Below are positions 51,309 through 61,800 of a stretch of DNA of 64,000 bases, piece by piece. The stretch comes from Prevotellaceae bacterium UBA4332 (GTDB lineage: Bacteria; Bacteroidota; Bacteroidia; Bacteroidales; Bacteroidaceae), in the NCBI GenBank assembly GCA_002394365.1, contig DGTQ01000018.1:3879-67878 (forward strand), given 5' to 3'. Positions within the stretch are counted from its first letter, which is position 1. The number at the start of each line of letters is the position of its first letter. Position numbers and translations under genes: made by a program. The notes beneath the pieces were generated by a model that did not search any database, was not told the origin of the DNA, and saw nothing but the letters and a program-made list of their open reading frames with translations.

Positions 51309-53021
51309 TTAATGTTTTATTTCATATATCGTAGCCTTGCCTCCGCTCACCTTTATGTTATTATAAGGCTCGGAAGGGAACACGAGGTTGGTCATAGACA
51401 TTTTGCCCTCAGAGTCGAAAGCTTCGATGCTACAACGGTCAATGAACAGGCGTAGCTGCTTGATGGTGCCGTAGGTAGGTGCCTCGGTGACGCATGGGAA
51501 AGACTCGCTGAATCCTGTGTCGCCACTCTTGGTGCGATCCATAGAGAAGGTACGTTTGGCTGCATCATAGTTCATGGTGACCTTCTCGCCCTTGGAGTTG
51601 GAGAGGGTGACGGTTGCCTTATCCTTGAGGTCAATGACAATCTCGCATGCCTCAGAAGGTTTCTTGAGCGTGGCACCACGCATGTTGAGCATCTCCTTAG
51701 AGGGCACTGCGCTGACGTAGGTCTCTTCGCCATAGCGGAACAAGCCAAGGTCACGCGGTATGCTGTTGGCAGAGCGGAACTGCTTGGTGGGCACCTGGTT
51801 GGCATACTGCCAGTTGGACATCCACGCCATTACCACACGTCTGTTCTCAGGTGCGTTGTAGAATGACACCGTAGCATAATGGTCTTTGCCGTAGTCGAGC
51901 CATTTGGTTACCTTAGGCATTGACTCGCAGGTGAATTTGTGACCGTCAAACTGTCCCACGAAATACTGGGTGGCAGAACCTCCGAACGGTCCACCAGGGT
52001 TGATGTTGCAAAGCAAGACCCATTTGATGTTCTGAGATTTTGAGCTTTCTTGCGCTCCTACGGAGCTCGGATCAAAATAAAGAGGGAAGAGGTCTGGGCA
52101 TTCCCACACGCCGCCGTGGTTGCCATACTCTTTGCCAAATGAACTTTCGAAAGTCCACTCCTTCAGGTCCTTAGACGAATAGATGCGCATCTCCTGACCA
52201 GCGGCAAGGATGAGATTCCACATGCCTGCCTCATTATTCCAGAATGGGCGCGGGTCGCGGAAGTCAGCCACATCGCTGGTGGTGAGCACAGGGTTGCCCT
52301 CAAACTTCTGGAAGGTCACTCCGCCATCTTTGGAAACAGCCATGGATTGGGTCTGATGACGTCCTGCCGAGGTGTAGAAAGCTACCACCTCACTGCCGTT
52401 TGTTACACACGAACCACTGAAGATGCTGCCCAGCCAGTCGGGCTCCAGTGCCATAGGCTGTGTCTCCCAGTGTATGAGGTCGTGAGAGGTGGAGTGTCCC
52501 CAGTGCATATTCTCCCACTGGCTGCCGTAAGGGTTCCACTGATAGTAGAGATTCCACACTCCGTCTTTATAGAACATGCCGTTGGGGTCGTTCATCCATC
52601 CATACTGTGGGGTATGATGGTAGGCAGGACGGAAGCGCTCGCGGTTGGTGGTATCGAAGGAGTCAGAGAACTTAGCCTCTTTCCAGCACACGAACTCGCC
52701 CACAGCGCCCTTCTGTCGGCGGTCGCCATGAAACTCGATGTCCATGAGGCTGGCACCCTTCAACTCGTAAGGCACCCAGTAGTCAACACGGTCCACTGCC
52801 AGTTTTACGTTTATGCGCTGCACCATATCGTTGCGGTCATTGAGCACAGCTATGGATGCGATGTCTTCTGCCTCCTGTACGGGCAACAGCACATAGCGGG
52901 CATCCTTGCTCATCCTCAGCATGACATGACTGTCGCCCAGGATGATAGGCGGAATCTGAGCCACGGAGCTTAGGGTGATGAGCAAGGTTGCCGCGAGTGA
53001 TATGATTTTCTTGGTATTCAT
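51309..53021 (-). CDS. GH32 fructan hydrolase (periplasmic type)
   Basis: The 570-residue glycoside hydrolase family 32 enzyme has a signal peptide (about 1-22) without lipobox, an N-terminal beta domain (about 25-125), the five-blade propeller with catalytic Asp145 in WMNDPNG, the stabilising Asp256 in FRDPRPF and the acid Glu307 in WECPDLF, and a C-terminal beta sandwich. It would remove fructose from levan- or inulin-derived oligosaccharides in the periplasm. At residues about 318-331 (52028-52068) an insertion that resembles an intergenic repeat (CTTGCGCTCC) lengthens a loop. Confidence 0.93.
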   Translation of the reverse strand: MNTKKIISLAATLLITLSSVAQIPPIILGDSHVMLRMSKDARYVLLPVQEAEDIASIAVLNDRNDMVQRINVKLAVDRVDYWVPYELKGASLMDIEFHGDRRQKGAVGEFVCWKEAKFSDSFDTTNRERFRPAYHHTPQYGWMNDPNGMFYKDGVWNLYYQWNPYGSQWENMHWGHSTSHDLIHWETQPMALEPDWLGSIFSGSCVTNGSEVVAFYTSAGRHQTQSMAVSKDGGVTFQKFEGNPVLTTSDVADFRDPRPFWNNEAGMWNLILAAGQEMRIYSSKDLKEWTFESSFGKEYGNHGGVWECPDLFPLYFDPSSVGAQESSKSQNIKWVLLCNINPGGPFGGSATQYFVGQFDGHKFTCESMPKVTKWLDYGKDHYATVSFYNAPENRRVVMAWMSNWQYANQVPTKQFRSANSIPRDLGLFRYGEETYVSAVPSKEMLNMRGATLKKPSEACEIVIDLKDKATVTLSNSKGEKVTMNYDAAKRTFSMDRTKSGDTGFSESFPCVTEAPTYGTIKQLRLFIDRCSIEAFDSEGKMSMTNLVFPSEPYNNIKVSGGKATIYEIKH

Positions 53022-53027
53022 ATTCTG

Positions 53028-53951
53028 TTATTTCATGATCTTATGACCATTCTGAATGATAAGTCCCTTAGCTGATGGGGACACACGCTGACCAGCAACG
53101 TTATATGCCTCAGAAGCTGATGCCGGTTTCTCAGCGCTCACCTCGGTGATGGCTGTCTCGTCGTCAACAGGGCTGATTTTTATGCCATTACATTTATTGC
53201 GGATAGCAGTCCAGTCCTCATCCCAACGGCCGGCATCCTTTACGTCGAGCTTGGTAACGGTTGAAGCCAGTTTGCTTGCCAGCAGTGCATAGTCGTCATA
53301 GGTTTCAGAATGCCAGTCGCCATCCCATGTGCACTGATAGGTGCCCTTGCCGATAACGCCAGTAGCAGTTACGTCGCCTGTAATAGAATTGTCGTCATAA
53401 GAGACTACGCCCTTGCCACCAACCATAGTGCCTTCCATCTTGATATCGTCGATATAGACTACCTGTCCGATATTGCTGATAGCGTCGGCGCCATCCTCAA
53501 ATGGCCATATCTCGAGCACGGTGTTGCCGGTATCGGTAATCTTGTCGCTCTCAGGTCCCTTGGCAAACTCAAAGGTGAGAATATTCCACTGGTCAGGATT
53601 GCCGCACCAGAACCATCGTGTAGCGGAGTAGGTACCATCCTTGACTATCTTTACCATCACATTATGGTTGACGCCCATCTTTATGCGCATGGTCATGCGT
53701 CGCACGCCCTTGAAGTCGGCATCGCCAAGAGGGAGGGCAAAGTTGCACTGCTCCTTATCCCAGCCGCTGGTGCTCGTCTTGAGGGTGAACTTCATCACCT
53801 TGTTGCCCTCTTCTTCTACCACCGTAGGTGTGGCACGATCCCAGAATCCTCCATCGCTACCAACTTCCTTATCGTCACCATTCCACAGGGTCACCTGTGC
53901 GTTACATACTGTTGCGGCAAACATAGCTGCCATCAATATAATCTTCTTCAT
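53028..53951 (-). CDS. Secreted carbohydrate-binding-like protein
   Basis: The 307-residue protein has a signal peptide (KKIILMAAMFAATVCNA-Q). Residues about 20-175 look like a jelly-roll carbohydrate-binding module: VTLWNGDDKEVGSDGGFWDRATPTVVEEE, MRRMTMRIKMGVNHNVMVKIVKDG and YIDDIKMEGT. The end (about 277-307; YNVAGQRVSPSAKGLIIQNG-HKIMK) is the tail common in Prevotella secreted proteins, similar to a type IX sorting signal. It sits among fructan genes and probably helps bind fructans. The exact CBM family is not assigned. Confidence 0.65.
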   Translation of the reverse strand: MKKIILMAAMFAATVCNAQVTLWNGDDKEVGSDGGFWDRATPTVVEEEGNKVMKFTLKTSTSGWDKEQCNFALPLGDADFKGVRRMTMRIKMGVNHNVMVKIVKDGTYSATRWFWCGNPDQWNILTFEFAKGPESDKITDTGNTVLEIWPFEDGADAISNIGQVVYIDDIKMEGTMVGGKGVVSYDDNSITGDVTATGVIGKGTYQCTWDGDWHSETYDDYALLASKLASTVTKLDVKDAGRWDEDWTAIRNKCNGIKISPVDDETAITEVSAEKPASASEAYNVAGQRVSPSAKGLIIQNGHKIMK

Positions 53952-53999
53952 TGTTGTAATAGTTATTGGTTATTGTTTTATTGTTATTGTTAATGGTTA

Positions 54000-55637
54000 T
54001 TACTGCTGGCTGACCTTGACATCGCTGACGGTGATGTTGCCGCCATAGTTGTTGATGCTCCAGCAGTTGTTCTGTATGCCGTAGATGCGCTGTGTGTAGC
54101 AAGCCTTGTTGTTGACATACATCACGATGACAGAGTTGTCAGTATAGATGTCGATGTTATACACATTGTCAGAAGGACGGTCAAAGTTGTATCCGTCAAT
54201 GCCCTCAATGAATCCCTTGCCCTCAGATCCTTCCTGTTCGAAGTTAATCTTACGAGAGTTTTCGCCCTCAGGGTTCACAACCATAGTGTAGTATTTCTTG
54301 GAATCAGAGCCGCGGAACAGTGATATGCCGAACTTGTCCCAGTTGTTGTCGGTAGTAACCTTCATGCTGATGTGGTTATGATAGCCCAGACGGTTGTAGA
54401 GCACATAGGCATTGTCGCCAGAGAGCTTGCCGTTGTCGTAGCCGCTGCTTGCCATGACCTTCAGGGTCTGCTCCTTATTATACTTAGCATTGAGAGCAGG
54501 CACAGCAACGAGCTGCAGTGTACCGTCCTCGTTCTGTATCACCTTGTGGCATACCAGGGCACCACCCCATTTAGGTTCTTTGCCTGGGCCTCCACCAACT
54601 TGGATGTTACGGTCGTCTATGTCAGAGCCGTCACGCCATGGGCACCATCCCCAGATGTAGCGGTTAGTGCCGTCAGAGGCTGTCTTGCCAGCATAGAAAC
54701 CACGGCTGTCGAGCACTCCCTCACGGTTGTCAGGCCAGTGAGCACCAGGATCGTTGAAGCAATCTTTCAGAGCCTCCCATGAGTTAGCTTTCATATACTT
54801 CACTTTGCGGCTCCAGTTCTGACGGTCGCTGTCGCTATACACCAGATACCACCAGCTGCCCATCTTGAAGATGTCAGGACACTCGCAGAAACGATCCCAA
54901 ACCATATTGAAATGTCCTACGTTTTCCCAGTTCTTCAGGTCTTCAGACTTAAACTCGGCAAACCAACCGTTATTGCCTCCTGCCTCAGGCTTAGTGGCAA
55001 TAATCATGCGGTAGAGTCCGTCGTCAGCCTTGAATATCTGCGGGTCGCGGAAGTCAGCACCGTTGTATCCGTAGTCAGGACCATGAAGCTGCCACAGGTT
55101 GTCGCGAGTCCATGTCTTGAAGTCAGGCGAAGTGGCACGCATCACCACCTGACGGTCTTTGCAGTTGCTGTTCTCGCCAGTGTAGTAGATGTAGTACAGA
55201 CCGTCAGCCTCGTTGTAGTAGCAACAGCCAGTACCCAGTGCAGCATCCTGCTGGTAGTTGTTGGTGCCAGCAGAGAGAATCTCGCCCAGCGGTCTGTAGC
55301 TTGCTCCGTCCTTAGTGGCAACTCCCCAATAGGGGTGGAAGCAGAAAGGCTTGTTTTCGACAAAGTCCTGCAGGTAGAGCACCTTAAACTCGCTGTTCTT
55401 AGCATCGTAGAATGGCATAGGGTCGCCCACACCTCCCACTTTGGAGGTTGGATTGATGATAGAAGGAACGTAGAATGTAGAGAAGCCTTTCTCGTCAGTA
55501 GGCACATAACGCTCCGTAGTGGCAGCCCAGTCTTTAGGGGTGTCACCCTCTGCTTCGTAAGCATCGTAGCAGGAGGTGAGGACAGCGCAGAGAGCACTGC
55601 ACACCACACATCTGATTATTGATGACATATATTTCAT
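54000..55637 (-). CDS. Surface GH32-like lipoprotein
   Basis: The 545-residue protein is a lipoprotein by its signal sequence and lipobox (LTSC, Cys23). The propeller shows Asp72 in GVGDPMPFYD (at the place of the nucleophile; the usual WMNDPNG motif is reduced), Arg197-Asp198-Pro199 in FRDPQIF, and Glu252-Cys253 in CECPDIF. A C-terminal sandwich (about 395-545) follows. Such proteins are surface endo-levanases or fructan hydrolases in Bacteroides; the divergent first motif suggests a different specificity. It lies directly after the DUF4960 gene. Confidence 0.85.
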   Translation of the reverse strand: MKYMSSIIRCVVCSALCAVLTSCYDAYEAEGDTPKDWAATTERYVPTDEKGFSTFYVPSIINPTSKVGGVGDPMPFYDAKNSEFKVLYLQDFVENKPFCFHPYWGVATKDGASYRPLGEILSAGTNNYQQDAALGTGCCYYNEADGLYYIYYTGENSNCKDRQVVMRATSPDFKTWTRDNLWQLHGPDYGYNGADFRDPQIFKADDGLYRMIIATKPEAGGNNGWFAEFKSEDLKNWENVGHFNMVWDRFCECPDIFKMGSWWYLVYSDSDRQNWSRKVKYMKANSWEALKDCFNDPGAHWPDNREGVLDSRGFYAGKTASDGTNRYIWGWCPWRDGSDIDDRNIQVGGGPGKEPKWGGALVCHKVIQNEDGTLQLVAVPALNAKYNKEQTLKVMASSGYDNGKLSGDNAYVLYNRLGYHNHISMKVTTDNNWDKFGISLFRGSDSKKYYTMVVNPEGENSRKINFEQEGSEGKGFIEGIDGYNFDRPSDNVYNIDIYTDNSVIVMYVNNKACYTQRIYGIQNNCWSINNYGGNITVSDVKVSQQ

Positions 55638-55664
55638 GATTCTTGATGTTTTAAGTTTAAACTT

Positions 55665-57065
55665 TTATTCGCCAGAGAGATACTTGTAAGCATTCAGCAG
55701 GAGCTTGCCAAGGTTCTCGTGATATTTAGACACGTATGGGGTAGGAGAATTCCAGTCGAGCACTCCTGAGCCAAGACAGATGATGCCGCCCTTGCCAAAC
55801 TCGCCATTGTAATTCTTAAGCTCCCAGGATGATATCTCGTTGTCGTTGCCAGCGAGACGGCGAGCCTTGCCTCCTGTCACCTCGTCAAACTTCTGGAAGA
55901 GGTTGTCACCACTTACGCCGTCCCAGTGATACTGAGAAGCTGAGTTACAGATGGTGTAGTCAGGGTCGAGTGTGAAGGTCTCAGAAGGATAGCTTGGATT
56001 CACGGTGAAATCATTCCACAGAGGGTGTGTCTTGTCAAATACTGGCAGAGACCATGGCTTTTCTCCCATCTTGTCAGAGCCTTCGCCTGAACCGCCCCAG
56101 CAGTTGTTAGGACAGCCATCCTCAGGCATTGCGCCAAGGGCAGCAGCAAGGTCAACCCCCATACGCTCAAGTACGAAGCCGCCACCATTCTTCCAGTATT
56201 CCTTCAGTATAGGCAGGGCAGCCATAGCAGCTGTCTCGCTGCTCTTGAAGTCATTGAAATTGCCATAGGCAGGGGTATGACGGTGGAAGAATATGAGCTT
56301 ACACTCCTTGAGCAGTTCGGCATTGTCGGCAAGTTCGCTAAACGAAACGTATGCTGCACCGGCAATGTTAGCCGTAAGCCACTTGGCAGCTGCTTTCTCC
56401 TCTACGTTGAGCTCCTCCACTGTCTCGGCGTTGCCCACGAAGATAGCCACTGGATATTCTATCTGTTCTACGTTGACAGTATATTTCTCCTCAGCAGTAT
56501 TATCTTTTACGGTGAGCACGAAAGGCTTGGTGAAGTCGCCCCTCGAACCGCTTGCAGGCAGACATACGGCATCTTCGCTGCACTGAGCCTCAAACTGTGC
56601 GTTGCTGAGGTCTATACCGCTGCCGCTGGTTACCGATACTGTAACTGTCTTGTTCTCCTCGCTTATGGCTCCCTTCACGCCCTCGAGAATGAAGAGCTTG
56701 AGCTGAGCCTCGTCATTGCGTACTGCCAGCTGCCAGTCTGTTATCACGTCGCCGCTGGCAACGCGCAGGCTCTGGTCGGCTTGCAGATTGATGTGGTCGC
56801 CCACCTTCATGCTGGCCTTGGCGCCATCAGAGATTCTCATGCTCGTAATGACCATGTCGCTCTTCTGGTCGAAATCCACAGGCACCTTCACCTTGACAAG
56901 GCGCTTCGAAGTGTTTATGGTAGCCTTATACTGGTCGTTGAGAGTAAGCTCCTCAACAGCACAGTCGCCGCTTACGTTTACGCTGCCTGATATGTCGTCA
57001 GAACAAGCCGTGAAACCGCAGACTGCTGCAATAAGGCAGATGACGAATAATATCTTTGTTTTCAT
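55665..57065 (-). CDS. DUF4960 surface fructan-binding lipoprotein
   Basis: The 466-residue lipoprotein (lipobox FTAC, Cys21) has N-terminal beta segments (about 30-220) and a C-terminal domain (about 220-466, PVAIFVGNAETVEELNVEEKAAAKW ... GKGGIICLGSGVLDWN) of the DUF4960 type. The equivalent protein in the B. thetaiotaomicron levan locus (BT1761) occupies the same place after the SusD gene and binds levan at the surface. It should hold polysaccharide chains near the SusC/D complex. Confidence 0.83.
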   Translation of the reverse strand: MKTKILFVICLIAAVCGFTACSDDISGSVNVSGDCAVEELTLNDQYKATINTSKRLVKVKVPVDFDQKSDMVITSMRISDGAKASMKVGDHINLQADQSLRVASGDVITDWQLAVRNDEAQLKLFILEGVKGAISEENKTVTVSVTSGSGIDLSNAQFEAQCSEDAVCLPASGSRGDFTKPFVLTVKDNTAEEKYTVNVEQIEYPVAIFVGNAETVEELNVEEKAAAKWLTANIAGAAYVSFSELADNAELLKECKLIFFHRHTPAYGNFNDFKSSETAAMAALPILKEYWKNGGGFVLERMGVDLAAALGAMPEDGCPNNCWGGSGEGSDKMGEKPWSLPVFDKTHPLWNDFTVNPSYPSETFTLDPDYTICNSASQYHWDGVSGDNLFQKFDEVTGGKARRLAGNDNEISSWELKNYNGEFGKGGIICLGSGVLDWNSPTPYVSKYHENLGKLLLNAYKYLSGE

Positions 57066-57102
57066 AATGCTTATCGTTATTTAGTGAATTTATGAATACG
57101 GT

Positions 57103-58845
57103 TTACCAGCCGCCGATGTTCTGCTTATAGTGACCGTTAGAAGCAGCAATCTGCTCGTCAGGTATAGGCAGGTACTCATTCTTGTTCTTTGTGAAATAAG
57201 CGCCTGTGAGGAAGTTCAGCCTCTTGCTCTCTTCGTTATAGAACTTGTTGATAACCTGTTCGGCATCACCCCAGCGCACGAGGTCGAAGAAGCGTTCGCT
57301 CTCCATAGCCAGTTCCAGACGGCGTTCCATCTTGATAATCTTCATTGCCTCGTCTTTGCTGTAGCTGCCCTCATACATGCCCACTGCGTAGTGAACGTTA
57401 TATTTTGCGGCATACTTGGCAACGATGCTGCTGGTCTTCATGTCGAGAGCACGCTGGCGCACACGGTTGACCAACTTGATAGCCTCAGGGGTATTGCCGA
57501 GCTGTGCCAGAGCCTCTGCACGCATGAGCAGCACGTCGGCATAGCGGAACACTATGCGGTTCATAGAGCTGGCTATCTGGTTGTCGGCATTGAAGAGATA
57601 TTGGTCGAGCAGTGCTGGGTCAACGTTCTGCTTCAGCGAAACGAAGTAGCCGTAGGTGCCGTTGGCACGTCCCCAGTTCTTGCTTTCAGACATCATATAT
57701 TTCTCATTAAACATATAAGGTGTGCCTGGTAAACCCACAGTAACGAAGAGTCGTGGGTCAACGGTCTGAGGTGAACCTACCTCGTAGTCCTCTTCATAGA
57801 AATTATCGAGTAAAGGCATTCCGTCAGCATCTGTGCGGTAAGCATCAACCAGATTGTGTGAAGGCTTGTAGAAGTCACATCCAGCATCGAGCACACCCTG
57901 CACACAAGGTACTATCAGACGGTTGGAGAAGTTGAGGTTGCCGTATGTGGTACCGTCGTTCTTAGAATACTGTATAGCCCAGAGGCACTCCTTGCCGTTC
58001 TCATACTCCTCCTCAGGACGGAAGTTGTTGTGCATATCGCCCTCCATGTCGTAACCTGTGAAGATAGAAGGCTCGGTATAGTCCACAACCTTCTGCAGTT
58101 CCTCCTCGTTGATAGAAGTAACGGCGTGTGTGGTCTCGTCGTCCTGGTGATACGCCTTGTAGAGATATACCTTAGCAAGGAATGCAGCACATGCAGCCTT
58201 GGTAGGGCGCCCCTTCTCAGCCTGAGTAGCAGGCAGTACGGCATAGGCATCTTCAAGGTCGTTGATTATCTGCTGCCAACCCTCGTCGTTGGTGTATTCG
58301 CGATTGCTGAGGTTCTCGTAGTCCTCAGCCGTCATGTTGAGTTTGTTGACAAACGGGATGAACTTAAACAGACGCTTCAGCTGGAAGTGACCGTAAGCCC
58401 TGAGGAATTTCATCTCTGCCGTGCGCTGCTTTATCACATCATTGTTCTGGTCAGCCTCTGACAGCATGTCGAGTGACAAAGAAACGCGTGAGAGATACTT
58501 ATAGAATCGGGTCCAGATAGAAGCGTATGGCCAGTCGGTGGTCATAATGCCTACGCCCTTCTCCATATCATGGAATACGGCACCGTCAGAATAAGCTGCT
58601 CCACCCACGAAGGCGTCGTCGGAGCGAGTGTCATAGTTCCACAGAGAGAAAGAAGCATTCATATCCTCTATGGAGAGCAGTCCTGCGTATGCAGAAATTA
58701 TCACATTATCTACATACTTAGGGTTCTTTACCTCGTCCTGAGTGAGCGTAGCCTGTGGTACCTGCTCGTTGAGGAAGTCGGAACAGGACACAAAGAATGC
58801 AGATTGCACCAATAAGAGTGCTGCGCCTATATATTTTGTTTTCAT
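57103..58845 (-). CDS. susD: SusD-like fructan-binding lipoprotein
   Basis: The 580-residue lipoprotein begins MKTKYIGAALLLVQSAFFVSCSDF, with lipobox Cys22. I chose this start at 58845 over the longer frame at 58878, which would overlap susC. TPR-like helices (about 85-150, 180-230) and the C-terminal RagB/SusD region (about 430-580; RIVFRYADVLLMRAEALAQLGNTPEAIKLVNRVRQRA) follow. It caps the SusC barrel and recruits substrate. It is 19 bases after susC, as expected for the pair. Confidence 0.92.
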   Translation of the reverse strand: MKTKYIGAALLLVQSAFFVSCSDFLNEQVPQATLTQDEVKNPKYVDNVIISAYAGLLSIEDMNASFSLWNYDTRSDDAFVGGAAYSDGAVFHDMEKGVGIMTTDWPYASIWTRFYKYLSRVSLSLDMLSEADQNNDVIKQRTAEMKFLRAYGHFQLKRLFKFIPFVNKLNMTAEDYENLSNREYTNDEGWQQIINDLEDAYAVLPATQAEKGRPTKAACAAFLAKVYLYKAYHQDDETTHAVTSINEEELQKVVDYTEPSIFTGYDMEGDMHNNFRPEEEYENGKECLWAIQYSKNDGTTYGNLNFSNRLIVPCVQGVLDAGCDFYKPSHNLVDAYRTDADGMPLLDNFYEEDYEVGSPQTVDPRLFVTVGLPGTPYMFNEKYMMSESKNWGRANGTYGYFVSLKQNVDPALLDQYLFNADNQIASSMNRIVFRYADVLLMRAEALAQLGNTPEAIKLVNRVRQRALDMKTSSIVAKYAAKYNVHYAVGMYEGSYSKDEAMKIIKMERRLELAMESERFFDLVRWGDAEQVINKFYNEESKRLNFLTGAYFTKNKNEYLPIPDEQIAASNGHYKQNIGGW

Positions 58846-58864
58846 AATTGTCAGTTTTTTAGGT

Positions 58865-61800
58865 TTAGAACGAAACATTTACTCCGAATGTAAGATTGAG
58901 AGGTACAGGATAGTCAAATCCCTTCTTAGAGTATCCTGCTCCCACGAAGTTCTCAGGGTCGGTGCCAGAGAAGTTCTTGCTCTTGATGGTAAGCAGGTTC
59001 TGGGCTGAGAGATAGAGACGAATGCGCTCCAGACTCAGTTTTGCCACAGCCTTCTTAGGCAGGTTGTAGCCTATCTGCACGTTGCGCAGCTTGGCATACG
59101 AACCATTCTCCACAAAATAGGTTGACATACGTCCCTCTTTGTTGCTGTCTGAGTTGGTGAGTGCTGGTATATCACTGCCAGGATTGGCAGGACTCCATGC
59201 ATCGAGCACTCTGTCACCCTTGTTCAGGTAAGGCATGTTGGTAGCAGCGTTAGTGCTTGCCCAGAAGTCAGTCTGTGTCTTCAGGGCATAGGTGTTGGCA
59301 TCAACGCCCTGTACACCCTGCCAGAACATGGTGAAGTCCCAGTCCTTATATTGCAGATATACGTTCAAACCCCAGCAGAGTTTTGGTGTAGGGTTGAATA
59401 TCCATGTCTGGTCGTCCTCGGTTATCTTGCCATCGTGGTTCAGGTCGGCATAGCGTATGCGACCGATGCCTGCTCCTTCCTGATAAGCATGGTTGGCAAT
59501 CTCTTCCTGACTCTTGAATATGCCGTCGGCTACGTAGCCCACTACCGAGCCCATTGCGTGACCTACAACGCTCAGTTTACTGTTGCCGCCATATACGCCG
59601 CTTGCGGCTACCGTGCCAGGCAGTTTGGTTATCTCGTTGGTGTATTTGCTGAGGTTGCCGTTGATGTCCCATGACAGTCCGTAAGAGGTCTTGTGACGAT
59701 AGCCTAAGGTGAGTTCCCAACCTACGTTCTTCACCTCGCCTGCGTTTATCCACTGGTCAGCACCTTCACCCATAGCGCCGATGCCTTTCATCAGTAGCAG
59801 AATGTCGGTAGTCTTCTTGTGGAACCAGTCGAATGAACCGTAAATCTCATTATTCAATACAGCGAAGTCGAGACCTATGTTGTGCTGTGTGGTGGTCTCC
59901 CACTTAATGTCTTCGTTGCCACGCTGTGTGCGTACGTAGCCGCTGCCAAGTATAGCACCACCGTTGCTGCCTGCTATGTCGTAGGTAGAACCTGCAGGAG
60001 CATCGCCATCCCACAGTTCTGTTGATACTACTGGCGCGTAGAGGGTATAGCGTGCAGTGTTGGAAATTTCAGAGTTACCCGTCTTACCCCATGAGTAGCG
60101 TATCTTCAGATTGTCGAGCCATCCAGAGGTAGGCTTCATAAACTTCTCCTGAGAGATGCGCCAGCCAGCACTCACTGATGGGAAGGTACCATACTGGTTG
60201 TTCTTACCGAAGCGACTTGAACCATCCCTACGCAGGGTGAATGAGCCAAGGTACTTGTCGTCGTATGTATAGTTAACTTTGCCGAAGAATGATAGCAGTG
60301 AGAAACCGTCGCCAGAACCCTTGGCAAGCTGACGTCCTGTACCTGCTGAAGGCCACATGAAGTCGGTGTTCAGAATAGCTTGCCCATAGCGCTTTGCGCT
60401 GGTCCAGTTGGTATTCTGACGGTTTACCTCCATACCTATCATGGCATCGCCTCTGTGCTTGCCTATCTCAAGGTTGTAGGTAGCAATGGCGTTCCACATC
60501 CAGCGCATCCAGTGTTCCTGTTTGTTCTCGGCAGCTGTCTCAAGGTTTCTCTTCTTACCATTTATAATAGGATAGGTAAGGAAACGCTGCTGCTTCTGTG
60601 TATAGTCCATACCGAATGTGGTGCGCAGCATGAGGTTCTTCATAGGTGTCACGCTGAGGTGCACATCGCCAAAGGCACGCCACTGTGTGTATTCGTTGTC
60701 CTTATTGCGGCTGAGAGTGCTCAGAGGGTTCTCACGCTCAAAGTACAAACCCAGTGTCTGGGCATACTCTCCGTTCTCTGCATATATAGGGTAGTTAGGA
60801 TTGAACTGCAAAGCGTTCTCTATAATGTCGCCAGGAGCATCCACGCCCGTTGTACGGTTGATGGTGAAGTTTTCGCCAATCACCACCTTGTCGCCAAATA
60901 GTTTGTAGTCGCTGTTGGCACGAGCAGACAGACGACTGAACTGGGTGTCCTTGATGGTACCGAGGTTTTTGTAGTAACCGATTGAGAAGAAAGAGTTACC
61001 CCTCTCCGAACCATTGCTGACAGAGAGGTTATATTGCTGTACTACGCCCGTGCGTGTAACCTCTTTAAACCAGTCGGTGTCGCCGCTGCGCACTGTTGCT
61101 TCATCGTCCAGATAACGATTCATGGTCAGTCCGTAGAACTGGGGATTGCCATTGCCGTTATAACCCCAATTGAAGTTATAGCCTAAGTCGTTACCCTTGA
61201 TGTTAGGGTCTTCACCATCGTTTACCAAAGCCTGCCACAGGGCTTTGCCCCACTGACTGGCATTCAGCGTCTTGATTCTGTTGTTAAAGAAAGAAGCTGC
61301 AATGCTGGCATCGAAGTTCACCTTCACTTTGCCTTCCTTACCCTTCTTGGTGGTGATGATAATCACACCGTTGGCAGCACGAGAACCGTAGATGCTGGCT
61401 GATGCAGCATCCTTCAATACCTGAATAGACTCTATATCGTTGCCGTTCAGTTCGTGCATACCGCCCTTGGTGGGCACACCGTCGATGATGTAGAGAGGGT
61501 CGTTGTCATTCAGAGTACCCATACCACGAATACGAACAACCGCAGAGCCTGAAGGATTACCGTCAGCTGCAATGTTTACACCAGGCACACGACCCTGAAG
61601 TGCTTTCATAGGGTTGTTTTCGTTCTGCTTTGCAAGCTCGTCAACGCTTACCACTGATACGGCACCTGTCAGGTCAGCCTTACGCTGGGTGGTATAACCT
61701 GTTACCACTACCTCGTTCAGTGTTTGCACGTCGTCCTTCATCACTACTCTCATGTTGTTCTGGGCTGGCAATTCCTGCTTGTCATAACCCACATAGCTGA

